From: Bacillota bacterium
GTDB taxonomy: Bacteria > Bacillota > Clostridia > Oscillospirales > Oscillospiraceae
Length of the DNA stretch: 64,000 bases
Reading direction: 5' to 3'
Assembly: GCA_023386265.1 (NCBI GenBank)
Contig: JAEWKA010000007.1
Coordinates: 133,677-197,676 of the forward strand
A program made the translations under genes and the position numbers. Of this stretch, positions 50,824 to 60,156 are shown one piece after another. A model generated the notes under the pieces. It was not told the DNA's origin. It did no database searches and saw nothing but the letters and a program-made list of their open reading frames with translations. Within the stretch, counting starts at the first letter, position 1. Each line of letters opens with the position of its first letter.

Positions 50824-52041
50824 TTAGAAATTTACTTCCGTGTCATAATAGCAGCATTTGAGCAGCATTTCCATCTCTTGCTGACTGGGTATGCGGGGAT
50901 TTGAGCCGGTGCAGGCGTCGCCTATGGCGTTCTTTGCAATCTCAGGTAGTCTTGCAAGGAAAATATTCTCGGAAACGAAACCGTTCTCTGTGGGATAGCT
51001 GTCTGTACCGTAGTTTTTTATGCACAGAGGAATTTTTAGCTCTTTATTCATCCCGCGCAGATATGAGATAAGAAGTTCGACCTTTTCTTCGACGGTGTTT
51101 CCACCGAGCCCCATGCTGTCTGCTATCACCGCATAGCGCTTTGCGGCAGTTTCGTCCTTTGCGTTGAACGCAATAACCTTCGGCAGATACATCGCGTTTG
51201 CGGCGCCGTGGATGATGTGTGCGCCGCAGTCTGCAAAGGCGGCTCCAGTTTTATGCGCCATGGAGTGGACTATACCGAGCAAAGCATTGGAAAACGCCAT
51301 TCCGGCAAGGCACTGAGCGTTGTGCATGCTGGCTCGCTTGGACATATCTCCGTTGTAGGACTCTATCAGATCGTTCTGAATCATCTTGATGGAGTAAAGC
51401 GCAAGAGGGTCAGTAAAGTCGCTGTTCGCGGTGGAAACATAAGCCTCGATAGAGTGCGTCATCGCATCCATGCCTGTGTGCGCAACGAGTTTCTGGGGCA
51501 TGGTTTCAGCGAGATCGGGATCGACAATTGCAACGTCAGGTGTAATCTCGAAGTCGGCGATGGGGTACTTAATTCCCTTGGCGTAATCGGTGATTATTGA
51601 AAAAGCAGTCACCTCGGTCGCGGTTCCGGAAGTTGAGGAAATCGCGCAGAAATGCGCTTTTTTACGAAGCTTCGGAAGTCCGAATATTTTGCACATTCCC
51701 TCAAAGGTGATTTCGGGATACTCGTATTTAATCCACATTGCCTTTGCTGCGTCGATAGGGGAGCCGCCGCCCATCGCGATGATCCAGTCAGGCTCAAACC
51801 TGAGCATTGCCTCGGCGCCCTTAAGGACTGTTTCCACGGAAGGGTCGGGTTCGATACCGTCGATTATCTCGACCTCCATGCCGGCCTCATTTAAATACGA
51901 GACAGCTCTGTCCAAAAAGCCAAACTTTTTCATACTGCCGCCGCCGACACAGAGAACTGCCTTTTTGCCTTCAAAAGTTTTAAGAGCCTCCAGAGTTCCC
52001 TTTCCGTGATAAAGATCTCTGGGTAGAGTAAATCTTGCCAT
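50824..52041 (-). CDS. Iron-containing alcohol dehydrogenase
   Basis: A 405-residue group III dehydrogenase. NAD site GGGS in WIIAMGGGSPIDAAKAM. Fe ligands are Asp in VAHTGMDAMTHSIEAY, the His in that segment, and the two His in GIVHSMAHKTGAAFADCGAHIIHGAANA. It resembles the ADH domain of AdhE and butanol dehydrogenases and should reduce aldehydes to alcohols with NADH during fermentation. A Rex-like box lies about 90 bp upstream, consistent with redox control. Confidence 0.92.
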   Translation of the reverse strand: MARFTLPRDLYHGKGTLEALKTFEGKKAVLCVGGGSMKKFGFLDRAVSYLNEAGMEVEIIDGIEPDPSVETVLKGAEAMLRFEPDWIIAMGGGSPIDAAKAMWIKYEYPEITFEGMCKIFGLPKLRKKAHFCAISSTSGTATEVTAFSIITDYAKGIKYPIADFEITPDVAIVDPDLAETMPQKLVAHTGMDAMTHSIEAYVSTANSDFTDPLALYSIKMIQNDLIESYNGDMSKRASMHNAQCLAGMAFSNALLGIVHSMAHKTGAAFADCGAHIIHGAANAMYLPKVIAFNAKDETAAKRYAVIADSMGLGGNTVEEKVELLISYLRGMNKELKIPLCIKNYGTDSYPTENGFVSENIFLARLPEIAKNAIGDACTGSNPRIPSQQEMEMLLKCCYYDTEVNF

Positions 52042-52129
52042 GATATAACCTCCTGTTATTTTTATATTTCAAAAGAAGGCGCAATTAAAAAATCTATTGC
52101 AGGGTTCTCTCGATATACTGATTGATATA

Positions 52130-52147
52130 ATGTTAATAAATTAACTA
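52130..52147. promoter_or_regulatory. Rex-like operator upstream of the alcohol dehydrogenase
   Basis: ATGTTAATAAATTAACTA differs from the Rex consensus TTGTTAA-N4-TTAACAA at two outer positions. It lies between adh (start 52041) and the KA-rich gene. The rest of 52042-52348 shows only AT-rich sequence and the terminator at 52317. Confidence 0.6.
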
Positions 52148-52316
52148 AGTGGATTTTACATCAGGTCTACATGCTTGTCAATGCATTAGGATGGAAAAGA
52201 AGAGTGCAATGATAATGTTTTAACAATCGATGAAAATATGCTTTAAACTTGTTACTAATATGTGCAACGTTCCATATCATATCTGAGTTAAAATGCTATT
52301 TGCTTTATGTTTCAAT

Positions 52317-52350
52317 AAAAGAAGCTCTCCCATTCGGGAGAGCTTCTTTT
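52317..52350. terminator. Terminator of the KA-rich gene
   Basis: AAAAGAAGCTCTCCC/GGGAGAGCTTCTTTT perfect 15-bp arms with a 4-nt loop, overlapping the stop codon of the minus-strand gene. Symmetrical A/T tracts allow action in both directions. Confidence 0.82.
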
Positions 52351-52723
52351 ATTCTTCTTCGGCTGCGGCTTTTTTAAGAGCCAGAGCCTTGGCATTTTTT
52401 GTGGCGGCAGCTTTTTTCTTTGCGGCGGCGCGTTTTTGCAGAACCAAATTAGTACGTGCCTCAGTCTGGATTCTTTTTGTCTCTTCAAGACTGCTCTTAT
52501 GTGCCTCAGCAATCTTATCGCGGATTTCCTGCAGCTCATCCGTCATTATCTTCTGTGAATCAGGGCTGCATAGAACTAAATAAGTTAAAAATACCGAAGG
52601 ATAGATAAATCTCTTTGTGCCGACTTCAGCACCGAATTTCACATCAATTGTGGTATCAGTCTGCTTTTTGACAACGCCAACTCCATATTGGCGATGCTGG
52701 ACCTGCTCTTTGACCAAGTTCAT
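52349..52723 (-). CDS. Small protein with Lys/Ala-rich histone-like tail
   Basis: A 124-residue protein. Residues 8-45 (VQHRQYGVGVVKKQTDTTIDVKFGAEVGTKRFIYP) look like a small beta-barrel resembling SH3/KOW-type modules. A helix follows (DELQEIRDKIAEAHKSSLEETKRIQTE). The tail AAAKKKAAATKNAKALALKKAAAEEE is low-complexity Lys/Ala as in histone H1-like bacterial proteins, which suggests nucleic-acid binding. It is monocistronic, ending in a terminator. Function is not known; the tail is the only strong clue. Confidence 0.6.
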   Translation of the reverse strand: MNLVKEQVQHRQYGVGVVKKQTDTTIDVKFGAEVGTKRFIYPSVFLTYLVLCSPDSQKIMTDELQEIRDKIAEAHKSSLEETKRIQTEARTNLVLQKRAAAKKKAAATKNAKALALKKAAAEEE

Positions 52724-52907
52724 TGTATTTTCTCCCTATTCTCCGCTCGATATATTTACTTCCATCGTTTTTTACTCAACGAATTAGCTGAGATGAAAAA
52801 GCATGCAGTTCTTTCAACCGTTCTTACGTCGTCAGAACTACATGCTGCATATTTATTATACACTATTATTGAGTAAATTGTAAGAAAAACTTTTCCGCGC
52901 GATTTTT

Positions 52908-53648
52908 TTATTTTGGAGCCTTAATATTTGCTTTGCGCAGCAAAAGCCAGTTGGTTGTTCCAAAAAGTGCGGCAATCGCAAGGCAGGTTAATATATAATA
53001 GATGGGAGAACGCAGCACCCAGGCTATGAAGGGCGCCGGATCAAAGCCGATTTTCAGGAGTAACCAGGGAACTAAATTAATCAAGATAGGTATTGAAATT
53101 GCAACAAGGACAGTCCAGACCTTGCTAAGCCGCCAGAACATCAGTGAGAAGAACATGCCGATTAGAGTTAGACTCAGGAGAAGGCCGGTATTGACGAGTC
53201 CGCTCATGATATGCTGCGCAAAGCTAAGTTGGGCAAAGCCGTTTTTTAAATACATGATTTGATAGAGATCGCATACAAACACATGCTCACTTGGTGCTTT
53301 GAGCACCATCGCCTGCGCAAGTCCTGTGATGAGCTCACCGGCGACAGAAAGCAAAGCCGAGAGCGTGAGCAGCGCGAGAATTTCCGAAACAAAGGAGCTG
53401 CGGCGCGAAACACCGAATTGCAGGCATAGCCTCAGATCACTGCGAATGCTCACTATTCCGACGACGAACATAAAGACCGCAGCAGAAATGCCGTAACCGA
53501 CAAAGGTCGCGCGACTTTCAGCGTAGCCGCCAACTGTAACCGCAGAAAAAACAGCTAATATTGCGAGCATAATCAGGCTAAAGATTATCGCGCTTTTCAG
53601 TGCGCTCCGAAACTGGTAGCGGAAAGCCGGTCTTAAATTCATTTTCAT
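52908..53648 (-). CDS. ABC transporter permease, YtrC-like partner
   Basis: A 246-residue integral membrane protein with about six helices. It starts at the ATGA overlap with the ATPase gene, with AGGAGG inside that gene. No conserved permease motif is obvious beyond the topology. Its position after a GntR/YtrA-type regulator and an ATPase fits the small ABC-2-like exporters induced by cell-wall antibiotics. Confidence 0.72.
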   Translation of the reverse strand: MKMNLRPAFRYQFRSALKSAIIFSLIMLAILAVFSAVTVGGYAESRATFVGYGISAAVFMFVVGIVSIRSDLRLCLQFGVSRRSSFVSEILALLTLSALLSVAGELITGLAQAMVLKAPSEHVFVCDLYQIMYLKNGFAQLSFAQHIMSGLVNTGLLLSLTLIGMFFSLMFWRLSKVWTVLVAISIPILINLVPWLLLKIGFDPAPFIAWVLRSPIYYILTCLAIAALFGTTNWLLLRKANIKAPK

Positions 53649-54499
53649 TTTTTATCTTCCTCCTCCATCAGGCTGATGAAATAGTCCTGCAAATTGACTC
53701 TGGAAAGCTCAAGCCCCTCCGGCAGTGTGCCGGACTGTCCCTGTACGCAAGCGGTTTTCAGCCCGCCGAGCATGTTTGAGGTCAAAACATGCTTTCCGGA
53801 AATGTAAGCATCCACAAGACCCATCGGACCCGATACGGAATACACATCCGTCGTGAGCTCCTCTCTCGGACAGTCCTTCAGAATCCTGCCGTCACGAATT
53901 ATGGCCGCGTGCTCTATAAGGTCGGCCGCCTCGGCTATGAGGTGCGTGGAGATCACTATCGTACAGGGATTCTCTCCGTATTTCTCCATGAGCAGGCGAT
54001 AGAACATATCGCGATGCTGCGCATCCAGACCCAGAACCGGTTCGTCAAAGAGAAGATAGGGCGTGTTTGCGCTAAGACCGAGAATGAGACGGAAAATTGA
54101 AGCGTACCCTGTGGACAGAGCCTTTATTTTCTTCTTTGTGTTCAGCCCGAATTTTACAGCGAGATTATCCGCATAGGCGCGGTCAAAGGATGGATAGAAG
54201 AGCTGCGCCGCGTCGAAGGCTTTTCTGACCGCCATGTCCTCGGGGAACAGGTTTTGTTCAGCGACAAGAAAGATTTTGCCAAGCGCCGAGTCGTTATTTG
54301 TAACAACTTCGCCGTCAACCAAGACAGAGCCGTTTGTAGGATAAAGGCGGTCGGTGAGAATACCCAGCAGCGTTGATTTTCCTGCTCCGTTGTTTCCTAG
54401 CAGCCCATAGATTTTATCGTCTCCGAACGTAAGCGACACATTATCCAGCGCTCGAGTGTCGCCGAAGTTCTTGGTTACGTTTTTGATTTCAATCGACAT
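53645..54499 (-). CDS. ABC transporter ATPase (YtrB-like)
   Basis: A 284-residue ATPase. Walker A is GNNGAGKSTLLG, Walker B YLLFDEPVLGLD, and the H-loop STHLIAEAADLIEHA. The signature LSGGQ is changed to LSTGY, seen in other ABC-2 type relatives. A C-terminal extension of about 80 residues follows. ATG 54499 has AGGGGG; the TTG six bases earlier does not. The gene overlaps both neighbours, so the three form a tight operon. Confidence 0.88.
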   Translation of the reverse strand: MSIEIKNVTKNFGDTRALDNVSLTFGDDKIYGLLGNNGAGKSTLLGILTDRLYPTNGSVLVDGEVVTNNDSALGKIFLVAEQNLFPEDMAVRKAFDAAQLFYPSFDRAYADNLAVKFGLNTKKKIKALSTGYASIFRLILGLSANTPYLLFDEPVLGLDAQHRDMFYRLLMEKYGENPCTIVISTHLIAEAADLIEHAAIIRDGRILKDCPREELTTDVYSVSGPMGLVDAYISGKHVLTSNMLGGLKTACVQGQSGTLPEGLELSRVNLQDYFISLMEEEDKK

Positions 54500-54857
54500 T
54501 TTCAAACCCCCTCTTAATCATGCTCGTAAGCTCGGAAGCGTCGAGCCCGAGATTTTTGGCCTCGCGAACCAGCCGCTCGACGTAATCGTGATAAAACTTG
54601 TCGCGGCGCTGAGATTTCAGCGTCTCCTTTGCGCCTGTGGAAACAAACATACCTAAACCTCTCTTCTTGTAAAGCAGTCCCGAATCCACCAGCAGGTTAA
54701 TGCCCTTAAGCGCAGTGGCGGGGTTTATTTTGTAGGTCACCGAATATTCGGTAATTGACGGAACTCGGCTCTCCTCCGGATATGCGCCGGAAAGTATGCC
54801 CTCCTCCAGCTGTTCGGCAAGCTGAAGAAAAATAGGTCGTTCATCCTGAAAGGTCAC
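54489..54857 (-). CDS. GntR-family regulator (YtrA type)
   Basis: A 122-residue short GntR protein. The winged helix (RPIFLQLAEQLEEGILSGAYPEESRVPSITEYSVTYKINPATALKGINLLVDSGLLYKKRGLGMFV) fills residues 7-72, followed by a short dimerising tail. Lack of a large effector domain marks the YtrA subfamily. It probably represses this operon through the palindrome at 54884-54905. Confidence 0.9.
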   Translation of the reverse strand: MTFQDERPIFLQLAEQLEEGILSGAYPEESRVPSITEYSVTYKINPATALKGINLLVDSGLLYKKRGLGMFVSTGAKETLKSQRRDKFYHDYVERLVREAKNLGLDASELTSMIKRGFENVD

Positions 54858-54883
54858 ATCACAGACCTCCTTTATGTTAACTG

Positions 54884-54905
54884 GTTAGTTAGTATAGTAA
54901 TTAAC
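54884..54905. promoter_or_regulatory. YtrA-type operator candidate
   Basis: GTTAGTTAGTATAGTAATTAAC is an imperfect 22-bp palindrome (18 of 22 positions symmetric) centred on TATA, 27 bp before the GntR start codon. It overlaps the probable -10 region on the minus strand. Confidence 0.6.
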
Positions 54906-55007
54906 CGTGAGACCAACATACCACAGTATAATTATATTGTCAATACCTGAAATAAAAAAATCCGCGTGCCAAAAACGGCGTGCGGATTTTGAGCGTTTAA
55001 TGATTTT

Positions 55008-56213
55008 TTACGTCAGTTTTTCCAAGTTGCTTCTTATAGCGGCGATGAACTCGGCGCTGCTGGCTTTTTTGATGTCTTTTCTGTCACACAAAACGGCGAG
55101 GTCGCCCGTCATAACGCCGCTTTCAATAGTCTCAAGGCATGCTTTTTCGAGCTTGTCTGCAAAGTCAACGAGCGGCTTGTTACCGTCGAGCTCGCCGCGA
55201 CGGCGCAGAGCGCCCGACCAGGCGAAGATTGTCGCGATAGGATTCGAGCTTGTCTGCTCACCCTTTAGAAATTTGTAGTAGTGCTGAGTGATGGTACCGT
55301 GCGCCGCCTCGAATTCATAGTCGCCGTCGGGGGAGATGAGAACGCTCGTCATCATCGCAAGAGAGCCGAACGCGGTGGATACCATGTCGCTCATTACATC
55401 TCCGTCGTAGTTCTTGCAGGCCCAGATAAAGCCTCCCTCGGAACGGATGACGCGTGCGACAGCATCGTCAATCAGCGTGTAGAAATATTCGATACCGGCT
55501 TTTTCGAAGCGCTCCTTGTATTCATTCTCGAAGATATCCGCGAAAATGAGTTTGAAGGTCTGGTCGTACTGCTTGGAAATGGTGTCCTTTGTGGCGAACC
55601 AAAGATCCTGTTTCGTGTCAAGGGCGTATCCGAAGCAGGCGTGCGCGAAGGATTCAATCGAGCTGTCCTTGTTGTACTGTGCCTGCAAAACGCCGGCACA
55701 TTCGTAGTCGTAGACGGTTTTGCGGAAGGTTTCGCCGTTTTCGCCTGTGAACAGAAGCTCTGCCTTGCCCTTGCCCGGAACGCGGTATTCTGTAGCCTTG
55801 TAAACATCTCCATAGGCGTGACGGGCTATAGTTATGGGCTTAACCCAGCCCTTGACGTAGGGCTTGACGCTTGCGGTGAGGATGGGTGCGCGGAAAACCG
55901 TTCCGTCGAGTATCGCGCGGATTGTTCCGTTCGGACTCTTCCACATTTCCTTAAGCTTATATTCTTCGACACGCTGGGCGTTCGGGGTAATAGTAGCGCA
56001 CTTGACACCAACGTGATGCTTCTTTATGGCGTTAGCCGAATCGACTGTTATCTGGTCATTTGTCTCGTCGCGCTTGGGAAGACCAAGGTCGTAATATTCG
56101 GTATTTAAATCAACGAAGGGAGATAGGAGCTCATCCTTAATCATTTTCCAGAGGATGCGGGTCATTTCGTCGCCGTCCATCTCGACGATAGTGTTCATAG
56201 GTATCTTTGACAT
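55008..56213 (-). CDS. icd: NADP-type isocitrate dehydrogenase, eukaryote-like dimer form
   Basis: A 401-residue enzyme oxidising isocitrate to 2-oxoglutarate. MNTIVEMDGDEMTRILWKMIKDELL is the hallmark of the homodimeric, eukaryote-like subfamily. SPNGTIRAILDGTVFRAPI holds the substrate loop, and FAHACFGYALDTKQDLWFATKDTI plus EAAHGTITQHYYKFLKGEQTSSNP complete the active and NADP sites. ATG 56213 follows GAGGAG. It lies 23 bp after aconitase on the same strand. Confidence 0.93.
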   Translation of the reverse strand: MSKIPMNTIVEMDGDEMTRILWKMIKDELLSPFVDLNTEYYDLGLPKRDETNDQITVDSANAIKKHHVGVKCATITPNAQRVEEYKLKEMWKSPNGTIRAILDGTVFRAPILTASVKPYVKGWVKPITIARHAYGDVYKATEYRVPGKGKAELLFTGENGETFRKTVYDYECAGVLQAQYNKDSSIESFAHACFGYALDTKQDLWFATKDTISKQYDQTFKLIFADIFENEYKERFEKAGIEYFYTLIDDAVARVIRSEGGFIWACKNYDGDVMSDMVSTAFGSLAMMTSVLISPDGDYEFEAAHGTITQHYYKFLKGEQTSSNPIATIFAWSGALRRRGELDGNKPLVDFADKLEKACLETIESGVMTGDLAVLCDRKDIKKASSAEFIAAIRSNLEKLT

Positions 56214-56236
56214 CTGAATACTCCTCAAATTTAAAA

Positions 56237-58489
56237 TCAGTCGTTTCTATGTGCGGCGTAGTAGTTCATAAGGCAGCCGCAGAGAATTATTTCTTTCTCG
56301 TCGGCTGTAAGCCCTGATAGGTGTAGGATAATGTCGGTCGCCCCAAACTTCGACAAAACCTTTGCGGGGATATTTTCAATTCCCGTTTCAACCGCCCTCC
56401 GCACATCGGGAATATAAATCCAGTCGCCGGGTTCATATTCGAAGGGGATGCTCCTGTCAATAGTCAAGGGCAGCATGCCCCAGTTGATGCAGTTGGAGCG
56501 ATAGCGCTTCGTTGCAAATTCATAGCAGATATTAGCTCCGCCGCCGAGAACGCGCTGACAGGAGGCAGCCTGTTCGCGGGCCGAGCCGTCGCCGGGCTTC
56601 TTCGCGAATATCGCGCTCGAAACGGAAGTGCTCTTAAGCGTGTCGCTCGGCAGTCCGAGCTTCTTAATGACATTCAGAAGCTCATCGGGATAATTATTCT
56701 CCGCACGCTTTGCTTCCAGAGCCGCAGTTTCCTTTGCTCTTCCAACATATTCAGGGTCGCGGCGGGATAGTGTGAAGGAGGCAAGCTTCATTGGGTTTGA
56801 ACGGTAGGACGAAGTCTCGCCCGAGGGAATGAGTTCGTCCGTCGTTGTGACCTCGTCGTGAATTACGCTTGCAAGCTGAATCAGAGCGCTATCCGCGAGA
56901 GCGGGTATCTTCGGCCACTCAGCGATGTTTGGACCCATTTTCAAATCGGCAGTCTTATCTGCGTTTCCAAAGCCAAAGTAAACGCGCTTTTCATAAACGG
57001 TTCTATCAAAATTATATTTATTGGGAACTGGTTCTTTATAATCAACGTCAGCGGCGCTTGTTAAAATGCCCTTATTTTTAGCAGTAGCCGCAATCGAACG
57101 CGCGTCCATGAGCATGACGCCGGAAATCTGTCCGTCTGAGGGCTTTGAGCCTTCACGGTTCGGGAAGTTCCTAGTCGTGTGGCGGATTGAAAGAGCGTTA
57201 TTTGATGGCACATCGCCAGCGCCGAAGCAGGGACCGCAGAAGCAGGACTTGAAGAGGGCGCCTGACTCCATAAGGCTCTGTTGAACGCCGTTTCGGATTA
57301 GTGCGAGGTTAACCGGTATGCTTGGCGGATAGACAGAAAGCGAGAAATATCCGTCGCCGACCGAACAGTCTTTAAGAATTGCCGCAGCTTCCGCGATATT
57401 GTCATACATACCGCCCGCACAGCCCGCGATAACGCCCTGATCTACCGAAATCTTTCCGTTTATAAGCTTATCAGTGAGGTGCAGCTTGACTCCGCCGAAA
57501 AGTGTCTTTTCTGCGTCAAGCTCGACCTGGCGCAGAATATCTCCGGCGTTTACCTGAAGCTCGCGGAGGGCAAAGGCTTTGGACGGGTGGAAGGGAAGCG
57601 CCGCCATTGGTTCGATAGTCGAAAGGTCTATATCAATCATCGAGTCGTAATAGGCACCTTCCTGCGGCGAAAGGGCTTTATAATTCTCCGCTCTGCCATG
57701 AGCGGCATAGTACTCCTCAACTGTCCCATCCGTCTCCCAAATAGAGCTGAGGCAGGCAGTTTCTGTCGTCATAACGTCGATACCGATACGAAAATCCATC
57801 GGAAGATTACAAATTCCGGGGCCAACGAACTCTAAAACCTTGTTTTTGACAAAGCCATTGTCGTATACTGCCCCACAGAGGGCAATTGCAACGTCGTGGG
57901 GACCGACTCCATGTTTAGGCGCACCCGTGAGGTAGACAAGAACAATGTCGGGACGTTTTACGTCATAAGTATTAGAAAGAAGCTGTTTTACGATTTCAGG
58001 GCCGCCCTCACCGATGCCCATTGTGCCCATTGCGCCGTAACGCGTGTGGCTGTCGCTGCCGAGTATCATGCGTCCACAGCCGGACATCATTTCGCGCGCG
58101 TATTGATGAATAACGGCGACGTTTGCGGGGACATAGATGCCGCCATATCTCTTCGCGGCGGAAAGCCCGAAAACGTGGTCATCCTCGTTTATAGTGCCGC
58201 CGACGGCGCAAAGGCTGTTATGGCAGTTAGTCATTACATAGGGGACAGGAAAGCGGTTAAGACCGCTGCCTTTTGCGGTCTGAATAATTCCCACATATGT
58301 GATGTCGTGGGAGATGAGACTGTCAAACTTCAGCCGCAAACTTTCATTATTCTTGGAAATATCATGCTTTTCGAGTATGCGGTAAGCGATGGTTTTATTG
58401 CGAGCCTCATCAAGATTCGCTAAAGAGACGGAAGCCTCCTCGGGAACCCTGTTTTTTAGAAAAACTCCGTTTTTGTTCAGTCTTATCAT
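56237..58489 (-). CDS. acn: Aconitate hydratase family protein
   Basis: A 750-residue 4Fe-4S hydratase. Segments include GLNRFPVPYVMTNCHNSLCAVGG, ILGSDSHTRYGAMGTMGIGEGG, ETACLSSIW and CFCGPCFGAGDVPSNN with cluster cysteines, and a swivel domain near the end. ATG 58489 (AGGGTG upstream) fits the family; the longer frame reaches toward the gltA promoter. With icd and gltA adjacent, isomerisation of citrate is the natural reading, although paralogous hydratases have this shape. Confidence 0.87.
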   Translation of the reverse strand: MIRLNKNGVFLKNRVPEEASVSLANLDEARNKTIAYRILEKHDISKNNESLRLKFDSLISHDITYVGIIQTAKGSGLNRFPVPYVMTNCHNSLCAVGGTINEDDHVFGLSAAKRYGGIYVPANVAVIHQYAREMMSGCGRMILGSDSHTRYGAMGTMGIGEGGPEIVKQLLSNTYDVKRPDIVLVYLTGAPKHGVGPHDVAIALCGAVYDNGFVKNKVLEFVGPGICNLPMDFRIGIDVMTTETACLSSIWETDGTVEEYYAAHGRAENYKALSPQEGAYYDSMIDIDLSTIEPMAALPFHPSKAFALRELQVNAGDILRQVELDAEKTLFGGVKLHLTDKLINGKISVDQGVIAGCAGGMYDNIAEAAAILKDCSVGDGYFSLSVYPPSIPVNLALIRNGVQQSLMESGALFKSCFCGPCFGAGDVPSNNALSIRHTTRNFPNREGSKPSDGQISGVMLMDARSIAATAKNKGILTSAADVDYKEPVPNKYNFDRTVYEKRVYFGFGNADKTADLKMGPNIAEWPKIPALADSALIQLASVIHDEVTTTDELIPSGETSSYRSNPMKLASFTLSRRDPEYVGRAKETAALEAKRAENNYPDELLNVIKKLGLPSDTLKSTSVSSAIFAKKPGDGSAREQAASCQRVLGGGANICYEFATKRYRSNCINWGMLPLTIDRSIPFEYEPGDWIYIPDVRRAVETGIENIPAKVLSKFGATDIILHLSGLTADEKEIILCGCLMNYYAAHRND

Positions 58490-58647
58490 AGTATTCACCC
58501 TTGTTATATTTTCGCTAAATAGTATATCATAAATACAACGAATAACAAGATGTTTGCAGGAATGATTCTTATAATTGCAAAAACGCATAAATAACAGACG
58601 GCTCGCGAGGGTTAATAGTGGCATTTTGAATAATTCAAAAATACAAC

Positions 58648-58676
58648 TTGCATATCGATAAATAGATGTGTATAAT
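58648..58676 (+). promoter_or_regulatory. gltA promoter
   Basis: TTGCAT (58648-58653), a 17-bp spacer, TATAAT (58671-58676), 43 bp before the TTG start. It lies in the 229-bp divergent region shared with acn. Confidence 0.75.
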
Positions 58677-58718
58677 TAGCGTTAACCGATTAAAAAAACC
58701 GGAAAAGGAGGGCTGGAT

Positions 58719-60083
58719 TTGGAGATTTCAAGCGATGTTCTGAAGGGGTATGTGGCCGATCTCTGCGGCGATATTCGCAACGCATACACGATCGACAGCG
58801 ACCAATATAAGAACCATGCAATTAAAAGAGGGCTCAGAAACGAAGACGGAACCGGCGTCATGGCCGGCGTCACGCGTATCGGCAGTGTCCAGGGCTACTA
58901 TATGCAGGATGGCGGACGTGTCCCCATACCCGGCAAGCTCTATTACCGGGGAATCGACGTTGAAGACATAATCGCCGAGCATACCGCGAAAGGTACTTTC
59001 GGATTTGAAGAGGTTGCTTACCTGCTTCTGATTGGAAGTCTGCCTAACAAAAAACAGTTCGAACAATTTGATGCGGTACTTTCCCGAGCGAGAATGCTTC
59101 CGCAAAACTTTACGGAGGACATGATCCTCAAAGCGCCCAGCAAAAACGTTATGAACAAGCTTGCCAGAAGTGTGCTTGCGCTATACTCATACGACGACAA
59201 TCCTGACGATATATCAATCGAAAATCTTGTGCGTCAGTCTATCGAGCTAATCGGACGTTTTCCGGTCATCGTGGCTAATGCCTATGCCGTGAAGCGCCAC
59301 CATTTCGACGGCAAATCACTATACTTGCATGTGCCGAGAGAAAATCTATCGGTTTCCGAGAACTTTCTGCGCATGCTGCGAAAGGACAAGGCCTATACGG
59401 CTGAAGAGGCGCATCTTTTGGACCTTATGCTCATTCTTCACGCTGAGCACGGCGCAGGCAACAACTCGTCTTTTGCCTGCCGTGTCCTATCTTCATCCGG
59501 AACCGACACATACAGCGCGATATCGGCTGCTGTGAACTCTCTCAAGGGTCCCCTGCACGGCGGTGCGAATTCTAAGGTCATGGGAATGTTTAGGGATATA
59601 ACCGAAAATGTTCATGACTATAAAGATGATGACGAGCTGAAAGCCTATTTGGAGAAGATAATGGATGGCAATGCCGGTGACGGCTCCAAGAAGATTTATG
59701 GCCTCGGTCATGCGGTCTACACGTTGTCCGACCCAAGGGCGGAGATAATTAAAAAATACGCGGCGGATATGGCCGAGAAAAAGGGCTTTGGCGAACAGTT
59801 CCGTTTGATGCAGGATGTTGAACGTCTGGGCATTCCTATAATCATGGAACGCAAGAAGCTCTCCGTTCCAATCTGCGCGAATGTCGACATGTACTCAGGG
59901 CTTGTCTATAAGATGCTGGGCATTCCAGAAGATCTTTATACTCCGCTTTTTGCGATTGCACGTATTGCGGGCTGGTGCTCTCACCGTATCGAAGAAGTGA
60001 TTACCTGCAGCAAAATCATGCGTCCCGCATATCGAGCGGCGTTTGAGCAGGAAGAATACATTCCGATCGACGAGCGCTTATAA
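58719..60083 (+). CDS. gltA: Citrate synthase
   Basis: A 454-residue enzyme condensing oxaloacetate and acetyl-CoA. GKLYYRGIDVEDI, LILHAEHGAGNNSSFACRVLSSSGTD (catalytic His), GPLHGGANSKV and KKIYGLGHAVYTLSDPRAEIIK (second His and Asp) are clear. Translation starts at TTG 58719 behind AAGGAGGG. Divergent from acn-icd: together these three genes supply 2-oxoglutarate and hence glutamate. No other TCA genes are in the window. Confidence 0.95.
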   Translation: MEISSDVLKGYVADLCGDIRNAYTIDSDQYKNHAIKRGLRNEDGTGVMAGVTRIGSVQGYYMQDGGRVPIPGKLYYRGIDVEDIIAEHTAKGTFGFEEVAYLLLIGSLPNKKQFEQFDAVLSRARMLPQNFTEDMILKAPSKNVMNKLARSVLALYSYDDNPDDISIENLVRQSIELIGRFPVIVANAYAVKRHHFDGKSLYLHVPRENLSVSENFLRMLRKDKAYTAEEAHLLDLMLILHAEHGAGNNSSFACRVLSSSGTDTYSAISAAVNSLKGPLHGGANSKVMGMFRDITENVHDYKDDDELKAYLEKIMDGNAGDGSKKIYGLGHAVYTLSDPRAEIIKKYAADMAEKKGFGEQFRLMQDVERLGIPIIMERKKLSVPICANVDMYSGLVYKMLGIPEDLYTPLFAIARIAGWCSHRIEEVITCSKIMRPAYRAAFEQEEYIPIDERL

Positions 60084-60089
60084 TAAATT

Positions 60090-60133
60090 AAAAATCAGAC
60101 CTGTGGTGAAAACACACCACAGGTCTGATTTTT
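60090..60133. terminator. Bidirectional terminator
   Basis: A perfect 19-bp inverted repeat (60090-60108 and 60115-60133) with A5 and T5 ends, between convergent gltA and secG. Confidence 0.88.
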
Positions 60134-60156
60134 AACTACTAAGCTTAACGCCTATC

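Noticed and set aside
50738..52350. Matching terminators on both sides of adh as ends of a mobile unit
   Set aside because: Similarity is limited to the hairpin arms and nearby bases; no target duplication or transposase, so shared terminator sequence is enough.
52801..52846. Inverted repeat GCATGCAGTTCT/AGAACTACATGC downstream of the ABC permease
   Set aside because: One mismatch, a loop of over 20 nt and no T run; too weak to call a terminator or operator.
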